This document shows, in pieces, positions 1-8,251 of a DNA stretch of 64,000 bases. Both the position numbers and the translations under genes were made by a program. Each line of letters begins with the position of its first letter. Position 1 is the stretch's first letter. Location: the NCBI GenBank assembly GCA_963732855.1, contig CAVTBB010000005.1, forward strand, positions 62,001 through 126,000. The letters are read 5' to 3'. Source of the DNA: DASXVU01 sp963732855 (GTDB taxonomy: Archaea > Thermoplasmatota > Thermoplasmata > Methanomassiliicoccales > UBA472). The notes beneath the pieces are model-generated. The model did no database searches. It worked only from the letters and a program-made list of their open reading frames with translations, and was not told the origin of the DNA.

Positions 1-130
1 GTATGTCCTCGGCGACCATGGGACGCAGCATTACCCGGCCCTTTACCGGATGACCTACACCGTTCCCACCTGTCCCCGTCATGATTGGCAAAAGGCTTTC
101 ACTGAACATAAACGTGATGGGAAGAATTCT

Positions 131-500
131 CTATTTTTCGCCGATGGCCGGGTACTGGAATCTTGCGAATCTAATTCCCGCCGAAGCCCGCCACTTCATC
201 TCGAGGTTGGAGTTTGGGCAGACCGGTGTTCCCTTTGCGACTGGCGGACACAATGAGGATAGGCATAGCCCGTGTTCCCCGGGGCGGGCTGAGCTCTGAC
301 CGTTGGATCTCCTCTTTGCTGAGGAATCCCACCGCCATGACCACGAAACCGAGGATGGTGTAGACGATGAGAACAAAGCGCCCAGCTCTGGATCGTGACC
401 TCTCTTTCCACCTGGGATCCCATGACTTATATGGACTACATTGTGCTTTACGCGAAATCCCAGACCGCATCTCGGATAAGATCGCTACCCTGATACCCGC
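131..500 (-). pseudogene. possible decayed small membrane/zinc-ribbon protein; 1-649 otherwise shows no gene
   Basis: No intact gene is recognisable in positions 1-649. On the minus strand one frame (about 300-400) encodes a convincing hydrophobic helix (FVLIVYTILGFVVMAVGFL). A second frame just downstream reads CPPVAKGTPVCPNSNLEMKW, which resembles a zinc ribbon that has lost two cysteines. It ends at a TAG at 131-133, and the same frame stays open from there to the window edge. I read this as one small membrane zinc-ribbon gene broken by a frameshift, but chance is not excluded and no family can be named. Confidence 0.25.
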
Positions 501-649
501 CTGTGATCGACAATCATTGCGCATCCAGGCATGATGGGTTCACCGACTCATGAGACCGTCTCGTATGGTATTTTCAAGTACGCTGAGTCACCGAGGCTGC
601 CGGAATATCATTCCCCGATAGATATCTGGCCACTTCTTGGTCGACATTC

Positions 650-1038
650 TCAGACCTTCATCTCGAACGGTTGTATCAAACCCACCGAGTTACCTTCAGG
701 ATCTGCTATCCATACGATGAGGCCGACGTTCGGGAGCTCCTGTTTTGGAACGATCACCTTGCCTCGGTTCTTCACCACCTTATCGACATGCTCCTCGATC
801 GATTCGACGCTGAAGTAGTTGATCGGCACCTGGTTCGGTTCCATGCGCTTGTACATTCCCCCGTTGACACCGGGTCCTCCAGCATGACCTGCTCATCGGT
901 CGGCACGGTGTGGAGCATGATGTAGTCGGTGGGGCCTTTAAGTTCAATCATTTTCCACTCAAAGACCGCATTATAAAATTCTTTGATCTTTTGCAGATCA
1001 TCCGCTGGTATCTCGAAGTCCACGATGGTATGGTTCAT
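650..1038 (-). CDS. VOC (glyoxalase/bleomycin-resistance) family protein, frameshifted
   Basis: Two overlapping minus-strand frames make one VOC-fold protein of about 129 residues. The first half begins MNHTIVDFEIPADD and carries the typical KEFYNAVFEW helix. The second half contains MYKRMEPNQVPINYF and ends NSVGLIQPFEMKV. The frames join near 860-870, where restoring one base would give a GPGVNGGMYKR junction typical of the family. VOC proteins are small metal-dependent enzymes or binding proteins; the substrate cannot be inferred. It lies just downstream of larB on the same strand. The single lesion could be sequence error or a recent mutation. Confidence 0.75.
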
Positions 1039-1072
1039 GGGACTACCGGATACTGTTTCGAGTGCCGGAATC

Positions 1073-1846
1073 TTAATCTTTGCTTCCCCTTCTTGCGCGC
1101 AGACTTATCAAAGCGGCGGTGGCTCCGGCGGCGATGCCGTTATCGATGTTCACCACTACCAGTCCGGGAGAGCAGGTCTGCAGCATTCCCATCAATGCGG
1201 CCTCGCCCTTGCCTCCGAAGCCGTAGCCTACAGAAGTTGGAACGCCTATGACCGGAACGTCGGTCAGACCACAAATCACGGTCGGAAGAGCCCCTTCCAT
1301 ACCGGCACAGACCACTAGGACGTCGACGCCATGCTGCAGCATCCTGGTGAGCGGGTCGAGCATGCGGTGCAGCGCCGCCACGCCGATATCGTACTCGGTG
1401 AAAACCTCGCAGCCCATGGCCTCGGCCACCGCCTTCGCTTCTTCGGCCACAGCGATGTCTGAGCTCCCTGCCGTCATGATCCCGACCTTTCCTTTTTGAA
1501 CCGAGTTCTTCCGCTTGTCCACGACGATCATTCGGGATTGTTCGTTGTAGTGGACCATCCTCGGATCGACTACGGTCCTTACAGCGTCCACGTGGGCCTG
1601 GGAAGCCCTTGAGACCAATATGACGGCCCTATCCTCTATGACCCTTTTCACGATATCCGCGACCATGGACGGGGTTTTTGTCTCACCGAAGACGATCTCC
1701 GGAATGCCCCGGCGCGCCTCCCTGGCATGGTCGAAGCAGGTGTGCTCGCCGATGCGCTCCAGGAAGTCGAGCTTCAGCAGCTGCTCTGCCCTCTCCTCGT
1801 CGATCTCCCCGCGCTTCAGCTGTTCCAGGACATCGCGGATGTTCAT
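1073..1846 (-). CDS. larB: LarB, pyridinium-3,5-biscarboxylic acid mononucleotide synthase
   Basis: This 257-residue protein belongs to the PurE-like LarB family. LarB carboxylates and hydrolyses nicotinic acid adenine dinucleotide in the first step of nickel-pincer nucleotide synthesis, the cofactor of lactate racemase and other LarA-like enzymes. Visible motifs are TAGSSD (125-130), CAGMEGALP (180-188) and GVPTSVGYG (201-209) in the C-terminal PurE-like domain; the N-terminal part is the helical segment usual for LarB. It is divergent from larE, with about 80 bp between the start codons, so the two cofactor genes probably share a control region. No larC or larA lies in this window. Confidence 0.93.
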   Translation of the reverse strand: MNIRDVLEQLKRGEIDEERAEQLLKLDFLERIGEHTCFDHAREARRGIPEIVFGETKTPSMVADIVKRVIEDRAVILVSRASQAHVDAVRTVVDPRMVHYNEQSRMIVVDKRKNSVQKGKVGIMTAGSSDIAVAEEAKAVAEAMGCEVFTEYDIGVAALHRMLDPLTRMLQHGVDVLVVCAGMEGALPTVICGLTDVPVIGVPTSVGYGFGGKGEAALMGMLQTCSPGLVVVNIDNGIAAGATAALISLRARRGSKD

Positions 1847-1866
1847 GATTTTTCCCGATGCGCTCC

Positions 1867-1880
1867 TCGCTTATATTCCC
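1867..1880 (+). promoter_or_regulatory. TATA-like box for larE in the larB/larE divergent region
   Basis: CTTATATTCC lies about 25-28 nt upstream of the in-frame TTG at 1899 and about 55 nt upstream of the GTG at 1929. It is a plausible archaeal promoter for larE. No Shine-Dalgarno sequence is visible before either start. Confidence 0.45.
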
Positions 1881-1928
1881 TTTTCTCCGGCGCTAGATTT
1901 GAATACCAAATTCACCCAATCACTGCCT

Positions 1929-2741
1929 GTGAGCCCGGAAGAGAAGTTATTGAGACTGCGTGCTTTGCTCAGAACGTACGGCCCCCTGGCCGTTGCCTTT
2001 TCCGGTGGTGCGGACAGCACACTACTGCTCAAGGTGGCAATGGACGAGCTAGGCACTGACAAGGTCATCGCATTGATCGGGGTCTCGGAAACGTTCCCCA
2101 AGAGCGAGAGAGAGAAAGCAGTGAAGCTGGCCGAGAGCCTAGGTGCGAATCATATCGAGGTCATGACCAGAGAGATGGATACCAGCGCTTTCGCGGAGAA
2201 CTCCGTCGAGAGGTGCTACCACTGCAAGAAGGAACTCATGACGAAATTCCTTTCGATAGCCAAGGAAGAGGGCTTTTTGGAGGTCGCCGATGGCAACAAC
2301 GCCGACGATCTAAAAAGCTCGAGGGCAGGGCTTAGGGCGGTCCAGGAGCTGGGCACGCAAAGTCCGCTTGCGGATGTGGGATTGACGAAGGAAGAGGTCC
2401 GTCACCTGTCCAAGACGCTCGGTCTGCCGACGGCGGTTAAGCCATCAGGCGCGTGCCTGGCCACCAGGATACCGTTCGGAACTGCGATCACCCGCGAAAA
2501 ACTGGTGCAGATCGAGACGGCGGAGGAGTTCTTGCGCGGTTTGGGTATAACCCAACAACGGGTCCGCCATCACGGTGACGTCGCCCGCATCGAAGTGATG
2601 CCCAACGAGTTCTACCTTGTACTGAACAACAGGGATTGGATCGTCAAGGAGTTCAAGATGCTCGGCTTCACCTATGTCACCTTGGACATCCAAGGGTTCC
2701 GCTCCGGGAGCATGGAAGAGCTGTTTAGTAAGTGGGCTTGA
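1929..2741 (+). CDS. larE: LarE, ATP-dependent sacrificial sulfur transferase
   Basis: LarE activates the P2CMN intermediate with ATP and installs sulfur during nickel-pincer cofactor synthesis. The 270-residue protein has the PP-loop SGGADS at 25-30, a CYHC motif (C96, C99), and C176 in KPSGACLATRIP, which corresponds to the sacrificial Cys176 of Lactobacillus LarE. Extra CxxC cysteines are reported in LarE proteins that carry a [4Fe-4S] cluster, so a recyclable-sulfur variant is possible (inference). I chose the GTG at 1929 because it gives the usual N-terminus about 20 residues before the PP-loop; a leaderless TTG at 1899 is the alternative. The 3' end overlaps the convergent methyltransferase by 17 bp. 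Confidence 0.92.
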   Translation: MSPEEKLLRLRALLRTYGPLAVAFSGGADSTLLLKVAMDELGTDKVIALIGVSETFPKSEREKAVKLAESLGANHIEVMTREMDTSAFAENSVERCYHCKKELMTKFLSIAKEEGFLEVADGNNADDLKSSRAGLRAVQELGTQSPLADVGLTKEEVRHLSKTLGLPTAVKPSGACLATRIPFGTAITREKLVQIETAEEFLRGLGITQQRVRHHGDVARIEVMPNEFYLVLNNRDWIVKEFKMLGFTYVTLDIQGFRSGSMEELFSKWA

Positions 2742-3522
2742 TACTCTTTACAGCGGTGAACATCAAGAACCAATGGTTGATATGGACCTCACCTGAGACC
2801 GTCCGGTGGCCGAATTTGCCCTTCATCTCCTCGTTGAAGGTCCCTACCATTTTTACGATCTCTTTGGCGTCGTCCTCATTCGCCGTTCCGGTCAACCGGG
2901 TCAGTGGCAGATTCCGTGTGTAGGTCCTCATCTCCATGGGTTCCAGACCGGCCTCGGAGACCAGACCTTTCCATTCGCTAGGACGGTATTCCCGCACATG
3001 GGAACGGTCATGAAGGGCGTCGAGCAGGTTCATGGTGCGATCGACACCATCATCCTCAGGAACGGTCCGATCGTCTATGGCCAGCACCCCACCCGGTCTG
3101 AGGACCCGAGACATCTCCTTCAATGCACCCTTGATGTCTCTAAAATGATGGGGTGCCCTTCGGCTCAGAACCAGATCGAAGGTCGAGTCCGGGAACGGGA
3201 TGGCCATCACGTCCGCCAGACAAAGATCCATATTGCCCACGGATTTCCGACGCATAGCATCGACGGCCTGAGAAAGCATCTCCGGGGTGAAGTCCATACC
3301 GATCACTTGCCGAACAAAGGGGGAGAACGTCATCCATGTGTTCCCTGTCCCGGTGGCCACGTCCAGAACAACCGCCTGTGAATCTGGGTTGGCCATGCAT
3401 ACCAGACCAGATAGGACCTCTTGGTCGGCATGGTCAGGGCTACTGCTGTACCATTTGGCATTCCTTCCGAAAATAATCCTTGCATCTTCGACCATTTCGT
3501 CCATTTTGTATATTGTGCTCAC
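2725..3522 (-). CDS. class I SAM-dependent methyltransferase (UbiE/Methyltransf_11 type)
   Basis: This 265-residue protein carries SAM motif I (VVLDVATGTG, about 51-60), the acidic loop after beta-2 (VIGMDFTPEM), and the LSRRAPHHFRDIKGAL and LRPGGVLAIDDRT segments of the UbiE-like fold. It probably methylates a small molecule; the substrate is unknown. It stands alone, convergent with larE. The family assignment is secure, the specific function is not. Confidence 0.88.
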   Translation of the reverse strand: MSTIYKMDEMVEDARIIFGRNAKWYSSSPDHADQEVLSGLVCMANPDSQAVVLDVATGTGNTWMTFSPFVRQVIGMDFTPEMLSQAVDAMRRKSVGNMDLCLADVMAIPFPDSTFDLVLSRRAPHHFRDIKGALKEMSRVLRPGGVLAIDDRTVPEDDGVDRTMNLLDALHDRSHVREYRPSEWKGLVSEAGLEPMEMRTYTRNLPLTRLTGTANEDDAKEIVKMVGTFNEEMKGKFGHRTVSGEVHINHWFLMFTAVKSIKPTY

Positions 3523-3761
3523 GAGCTTAATTTGTATCGCATTTAAAATGATGCCAATGATGAGTACATGTATGTTTCAAAGCACAACATCTGGAACGAC
3601 CAAAGGGTGCAATGTTCACCGTTGCAGGGGTTTGGGTAAAAGATACGAAACCGCACCTTTGATCAATTTCTTCCGAGCAATGGTGTCGTTATCTACCAAC
3701 CCAATCCTAGGAGGCCACGTGGAGCAAACATTATGCACATGATGTTCCGTAGTAGGACCAT

Positions 3762-4706
3762 ATGCGAAGATTGACCATCATTGCTGCTCAGTTGATCCTT
3801 GCCGTGGTTTTCTGGCTCACGCATTACCTATACCCCATCAGCGAGATCTGGAAGATGTTCCTCACCTTCTTGATCCTATGTCTGGTCTACATCGTATTCC
3901 GCGTTGTTCTGCAACACTTCATAACTCGGAAAATGACCGACGAAAGAACGAGATATACAGCCACCCGAATGCTATCAGTGCTTTATATCATAGCCTTCAT
4001 AATGTCCCTAATCCTTATCTGGGTCGACAATACGCAGTCCATAGTGGTCTCATTTGGGATAATCGGCGCTGGGTTGGCGATCGCATTGCAGGACGTGTTC
4101 AGGAACATGGCCGGAGGCATCGTCATAATCCTCACTGGAATGTACAAAGTTGGAGATCGCATTGAGGTAGATAACAAGACTGGAGATGTCATCGATATTG
4201 GCATCATGTACACGACGATCCTCGAGCTGAATGAATGGGTGGATGCCCAACAACCGACAGGAAGGCTTTCAAATATCCCTAACTCGGCGGCCATTGATTC
4301 GGTGGTTAACAATTTCTCTCGAGATTTTAGTTTCGTGTGGTCGGAACTCGAGCTTCCCATCACCTATGGCAGTGACTGGAAATCGGCGCGGGCAATTGTT
4401 CTTGATGTTCTCGAAGAGGTCATCGGCAATACAACCTCGAAGGCAGCGAAGGAGTTCTTAGAATTGACCTACCTTTACTATCTCAAATCGATTTCCGTGG
4501 AACCTGCAGTTTTCATTACTCTCACGGATAACTGGGTGAATCTTCACATACGCTATCCGGTGCATGTGAAGGAAACCCGACTGATCAAGGACCTCGTTTT
4601 CACGAGAATCCTTGAGGAGATCGAGAAGCATGATGATATAACGATAGCTTCGTCCACCCAAACGATAACTATCACTAACTTCCGAGAAGATCCTAAGCGA
4701 GGATAG
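3762..4706 (+). CDS. MscS-family mechanosensitive ion channel
   Basis: The 314-residue protein has four hydrophobic segments in residues 1-125. The pore-lining helix region reads FGIIGAGLAIALQDVFRNMAGG and is followed by a beta domain with GDRIEVDNKTGDVIDIGIMYTTI and the IPNSA signature of MscS channels. A cytoplasmic alpha/beta domain completes it. MscS channels open on membrane tension and release solutes during hypo-osmotic shock. It is monocistronic, and the gap upstream (3523-3761) shows nothing else. Confidence 0.93.
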   Translation: MRRLTIIAAQLILAVVFWLTHYLYPISEIWKMFLTFLILCLVYIVFRVVLQHFITRKMTDERTRYTATRMLSVLYIIAFIMSLILIWVDNTQSIVVSFGIIGAGLAIALQDVFRNMAGGIVIILTGMYKVGDRIEVDNKTGDVIDIGIMYTTILELNEWVDAQQPTGRLSNIPNSAAIDSVVNNFSRDFSFVWSELELPITYGSDWKSARAIVLDVLEEVIGNTTSKAAKEFLELTYLYYLKSISVEPAVFITLTDNWVNLHIRYPVHVKETRLIKDLVFTRILEEIEKHDDITIASSTQTITITNFREDPKRG

Positions 4707-4961
4707 GGATATGGCAAAATACCAATGAGAGACGCGGAGTTCCAAACGTCTTCAAGGGGACTCTTGGATGACGGTTGACCGCCCTCATTCCATCTAATCG
4801 GAAACGCTATCGAATTGGTCTAGGCTCATTAGAAAAGTCATGAGTCTGGCCATTGCTTTGTCTGGGGACATACCAAGATGGTTCTCCCCCTGATTACGCT
4901 GGATAAATCACCATCTGGACGTGAGCATAATGTCAGAACCTGGCATTTGGATGATACAGTG

Positions 4962-4968
4962 TATAAAT
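4962..4968 (+). promoter_or_regulatory. TATA box of the small HTH gene
   Basis: TATAAAT is centred about 25 nt upstream of the ATG at 4990, the spacing expected for a leaderless archaeal transcript. It decides the start codon of the following gene. Confidence 0.6.
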
Positions 4969-4989
4969 CGATATGTCTTCATTAATTTC

Positions 4990-5259
4990 ATGGCATCCGC
5001 TAGTTATGGTTCAGCTTTACGCTCACGATCGATCGAAATCAATGGCAATATCGCCTTTAAGACCCTGTTCACCGCCGGCCTTTCCCCCCAGGAAGCTGAG
5101 GTCTGGATCGGGCGTGAGCTTGTCGGTGCCACCAGTCGTGAGCTTTCACATAGGTTCCAGATCAAGGAGGCGGTGGCAAACCAAGCATACATGCGGGCAA
5201 GGACCAAGACAACCTACCTTGGGATCACAAGAGAATCGATGCTCGCACTCGCCGACTGA
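4990..5259 (+). CDS. small helix-turn-helix protein (sigma-70 region 4/LuxR-like HTH)
   Basis: The predicted product has 89 residues. Its C-terminal half (GLSPQEAEVWIGRELVGATS then ELSHRFQIKEAVANQAYMRA) matches the layout of a sigma-r4 or LuxR-type HTH: an 'LSPxExxV' helix, a turn, and a recognition helix rich in R and A. I chose the ATG at 4990 because a TATA box lies 25 nt upstream; the longer frame from 4921 would begin upstream of the promoter. The neighbours do not suggest a target. It is probably a DNA-binding regulator. Confidence 0.65.
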   Translation: MASASYGSALRSRSIEINGNIAFKTLFTAGLSPQEAEVWIGRELVGATSRELSHRFQIKEAVANQAYMRARTKTTYLGITRESMLALAD

Positions 5260-5523
5260 TATTACATTTTGTTCAAGACAAACAGGGAAAGATGCCACAC
5301 CAAAGAGGATGGAAATCCTAAACATCTCTTACCCATCTAACAATATCAACATATATCGGTCGTATCCGCCGTCAGGGTATCAGTCACCAGAACCAGGTTA
5401 TCACATTCAATTGGGCAATTTTCCTGGATCGATCACAGGGATCGCTGAACCAATTGTAACAATGTGATCTGAAGCTATCACTAAAGGAAAATGTTGAATA
5501 TCCGGCGAATCGTAATCAGACCC

Positions 5524-6084
5524 ATGAAGGTCTCGATCACCCTTTTGTCCTATGAACATGGCATCCTGCGCCAGATCCTGGACGTATACAAGGACATCGT
5601 GGAAAAGGAATCGATCGAACAGAACAGGCAGATCGCTACCGAGGGGGTAGAGTTCTTGCTCATGTTCATGGACCACTTCCACCATGGCAAGGAGGAACGC
5701 TTCCTCTTCCCCGCGGCCATCTGCGCCGACCCGGAACATACGGAGGACCTGCAATCTCTGTTCGACGATCACCGCACCGCGAGGATGTTGACGGAGGAGA
5801 TGCGGTCATCTGTCCGACCGGGCGAAGACAACGCCATATTTTACGAAAAAGCGATAAAACTCGTCGATCACATGACCACCCACATCAAGAAAGAGGAGGA
5901 TGTTGTCTTTCCCGCCATCGATGCTGAGATGGACCCTGAAGAGGACATGCGCGTCTACAAGCACTTCGAGGATTTCACGATGAAAAATTTCAAAGAGGAC
6001 ATCTACCCGTCAGCCGAGGCGTTCGCCGCCAAGTTCCAGGATGCGGTGCTGGGAAAGGGGTTCTTCGAGACCGCCAAGAAATAG
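5524..6084 (+). CDS. hemerythrin HHE domain protein
   Basis: The 186-residue protein folds as a four-helix bundle with iron ligands in the expected order: H12, the HFHHGKEERFLFP stretch (H51, H54, E58), H83, H116, H120 and an EE pair at 124-125 followed by VVFP. Hemerythrin-like proteins bind a di-iron site and sense or store O2, or take part in NO and iron handling. I prefer the ATG at 5524 (MKVSITLLSYEHG), which is closer to the family N-terminus; the frame is open from 5491. The sodB gene in this window gives a second hint of O2 exposure. Confidence 0.88.
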   Translation: MKVSITLLSYEHGILRQILDVYKDIVEKESIEQNRQIATEGVEFLLMFMDHFHHGKEERFLFPAAICADPEHTEDLQSLFDDHRTARMLTEEMRSSVRPGEDNAIFYEKAIKLVDHMTTHIKKEEDVVFPAIDAEMDPEEDMRVYKHFEDFTMKNFKEDIYPSAEAFAAKFQDAVLGKGFFETAKK

Positions 6085-6294
6085 TTCATGGATCGTCCCG
6101 GTCCTTGGAAACAAGGAGGGGGACCTCGAATGATGTCGTTACGCACCCCTAGAAACATTCCAGAGGTCGGGAACTTATGACGAATCCGGGTTTAAAAAAG
6201 TGGCGATCCGGTCCCTTGAGGAGTTCAGCATCATTCGGGGACGTGGAATCTGGATAAGCTGTACGTTATTGGCGAGATGATCATATAGAAGAAA

Positions 6295-6407
6295 TGGCGC
6301 CGAGGAGGAGATTTGAACTCCCGAGGTGAAACACCAGTAGCTCTCTCGCGAACGCCGTTTTATCGGCGATTCGAGGCTACCGCCTTACCGGACTGGGCTA
6401 CCTCGGC
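6295..6407 (-). tRNA. tRNA-Ser(CGA) with a 27-nt intron, CCA encoded
   Basis: The minus strand folds into a class II tRNA. The acceptor stem GCCGAGG pairs with CCTCGGC, followed by discriminator G73 (usual for Ser) and an encoded CCA. The anticodon stem is GTAGC/GCTAC with loop CT-CGA-A. A long variable arm (TGGTG TTTC ACC) and a T-arm with TTCAAAT follow. An intron of 27 nt at 6343-6369 sits after position 37, the canonical archaeal site, and its flanks can form a bulge-helix-bulge for the splicing endonuclease. A TATA-like AATAAAATA lies upstream at about 6431-6441 on this strand. Confidence 0.93.
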
Positions 6408-6500
6408 CTAGGGATGCTGATGACTTTCCCCTATTTTATTCTTAGTAGCAAGGAACGACCGCCAAGCAGATGAACCGGGAGCGCCATCACCAGTGACGCA

Positions 6501-6710
6501 ATGAGCGAGATCATGGTCAACATCGACTATCGCGGCAAGACCAGCGCTGTGAAGGTGAACGAGGGGACGAAGATATCCGATGTCCTCGACACGATGAAGC
6601 TCTACGCCGATGCGCACATCGTGCTCCGCGGAAAATTGCCAGTACCGATCACCGAAACGGTCCATGAGGGGGAGACGTTAAAAGTGATAAAGGTGGCGTC
6701 CGGTGGTTGA
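6501..6710 (+). CDS. ThiS/MoaD-family small sulfur carrier protein
   Basis: This 69-residue protein has the ubiquitin-like beta-grasp pattern (MVNIDYRGKTSAVKVNEG, then EGETLKVIKV) and ends in the diagnostic Gly-Gly. Such proteins are adenylylated by an E1-like enzyme at the terminal glycine and carry sulfur for thiamine, molybdopterin or tRNA thiolation; the archaeal SAMPs also modify proteins. No E1 or MoaE gene is nearby, so the pathway cannot be chosen. An internal ATG at 6513 would give 65 residues. Confidence 0.85.
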   Translation: MSEIMVNIDYRGKTSAVKVNEGTKISDVLDTMKLYADAHIVLRGKLPVPITETVHEGETLKVIKVASGG

Positions 6711-6722
6711 TAGGCATTCATT

Positions 6723-7277
6723 TCAATCTAGTAGACCGGCGGATTCCAACTCCAATCTGATCTTTTCCACCGCTATCTCGACGTCTTGCAGTGTTCGAGC
6801 CCCGGTGCATACAAGCTTTCCGGACCCGAATAGCAGAATCACAACCTTTGGATCGTTCATACGGTAGACCATGCCGGGAAACACCTCTGGTTCATATTCC
6901 ACTCGGTCAAGGCCTAGAGATATTACCACCGTTGTGAGATTGACAGTATGTCCGAGATCTCCCGAGGCGACGATGTTCTGAACCTCAAACGATGGACAAC
7001 CATTGATCACGACGCCCGTTTTCCTAACATTGTTGGCCACCGTCTCAATGGCACACTTGACCTGCTCAAGCGTCTTGGCGCCAGTACATACCGCCTTTCC
7101 GCTCCGAAACAGCAGGGTGGCGGTCTTTGGGACCTTGAGCCTATATATCAATCCTGGGAAAGATTCGGGGTCATACTCCGCCCCTGGAAGGCTTAGGCAG
7201 AGGTTCTTGAGGTCAAGCTCTACCCCGAAATTTGCCGATGCCACCATGTTCTGAACGCAATAGTTTGAAATCTTCAT
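6723..7277 (-). CDS. tbp: TATA-box-binding protein (TBP)
   Basis: TBP binds archaeal TATA boxes and, with TFB, recruits RNA polymerase. The 184-residue protein shows the two imperfect repeats of the saddle fold: NMVASANFGVELDL with FPGLIYRLKVPKTATLLFRS, then NIVASGDLGHTVNL with FPGMVYRMNDPKVVILLFGS. Each is followed by a CTGA(K/R)T segment. I use the ATG at 7277 (MKISNYCVQN), which matches the usual TBP start; the frame is open to 7304. The N-terminal cysteine and repeat 2 deviate somewhat from consensus, so this could be one of several TBP paralogues. Confidence 0.95.
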   Translation of the reverse strand: MKISNYCVQNMVASANFGVELDLKNLCLSLPGAEYDPESFPGLIYRLKVPKTATLLFRSGKAVCTGAKTLEQVKCAIETVANNVRKTGVVINGCPSFEVQNIVASGDLGHTVNLTTVVISLGLDRVEYEPEVFPGMVYRMNDPKVVILLFGSGKLVCTGARTLQDVEIAVEKIRLELESAGLLD

Positions 7278-7405
7278 CCCTCGAGATAGTGAGACCGAGA
7301 CCACTATTTCCCTACGAGGTTAATCGAGATGAGAAAAAACGAAGTATCGCATCAAAAACAAATAGAGAGGTGATTTCGCTGCTCACCGATCAAGAAATGG
7401 TCGGA

Positions 7406-8251
7406 TCATACTCCCTTATTCAAGATGTCCTCAAGGATGTCCAGGTCCATTTGAGACAGGGCCTCGTCAACGAACCGGTCCAGATTCGATATCCAGACCT
7501 TTCTTATGTCATCGCCCGAGCCGGAGCATCCGGTGGACATCGACAGGCTGTCCTCCTCTGGGAACCTCATCCTCAGATAGGGTAGGACGCCTAAGCAAGG
7601 TACGCCCATCTCACTCTCGAGCCTGTCGATCCCCTTTCCGAGTATCGAACCGTCCCCCCGGAACCGATTGATCACGAACCCCTTGACGAGGTGCTTGTGC
7701 TCTTCCTGCAGCAGGTGGTATGTTCCGTACAATGCCGCGAACACTCCACCCTTCTCGATATCCCCGATCAGAATGACCGGACTGCCGGTCAGCTGGGCGG
7801 TGGTCATGTTGGCCACCTCGTGCTTGCGCAGATTGATCTCCGCTGGCGATCCGGAGCCTTCCAGGACGATATCGCTATGCTTTGCCGATAGCCTTCCGAA
7901 GCAATCCTCGATCGCCTCCAAGAAAACCTCCCTCCTTACCCCACGCTCGCGGTTCACGTCGACGTACGGCCTTCCCTTGAGAATGACCTGGAGCCCTCCC
8001 CCTCCCTTGGGCTTGAGCAGTATCGGGTTCATGTCTGTAGTCGGTTCGATTCCGCACGCCCATGCCTGGAACGCCTGGGATATTCCGATCTCGCCTCCGT
8101 CGCTGGTGACGAACGAGTTCAGCGACAGGTTTAGGGTCTTGTAGGGGGCGACATCCTGGCCTTGCCGCTGCAGAGAACGGCAAACGCCTGCGGTCAGCAG
8201 CGTCTTGCCCACCCCCGACGACGTGCCTTGGAACATCACCTTGCGGGTCAT
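7406..8251 (-). CDS. CobQ/CbiP-like ATP-dependent amidase, N-terminal domain only (no glutaminase domain)
   Basis: The 281-residue protein contains the dethiobiotin-synthetase-like ATPase domain of cobyric acid synthase: P-loop GTSSGVGKT at 9-17, the LNLSLNSFVTSDGGEI segment, MNPILLKPKG and EGSGSPAEINL. It stops about 40 residues after that domain, without the class I glutaminase half that CobQ normally has. It overlaps the upstream full-length cobQ by 4 bp, so the two are translationally coupled. It may use ammonia, borrow the glutaminase of its neighbour, or act on another corrinoid or F430-like substrate. The paralogy is clear; the role is inference. Confidence 0.85.
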   Translation of the reverse strand: MTRKVMFQGTSSGVGKTLLTAGVCRSLQRQGQDVAPYKTLNLSLNSFVTSDGGEIGISQAFQAWACGIEPTTDMNPILLKPKGGGGLQVILKGRPYVDVNRERGVRREVFLEAIEDCFGRLSAKHSDIVLEGSGSPAEINLRKHEVANMTTAQLTGSPVILIGDIEKGGVFAALYGTYHLLQEEHKHLVKGFVINRFRGDGSILGKGIDRLESEMGVPCLGVLPYLRMRFPEEDSLSMSTGCSGSGDDIRKVWISNLDRFVDEALSQMDLDILEDILNKGV

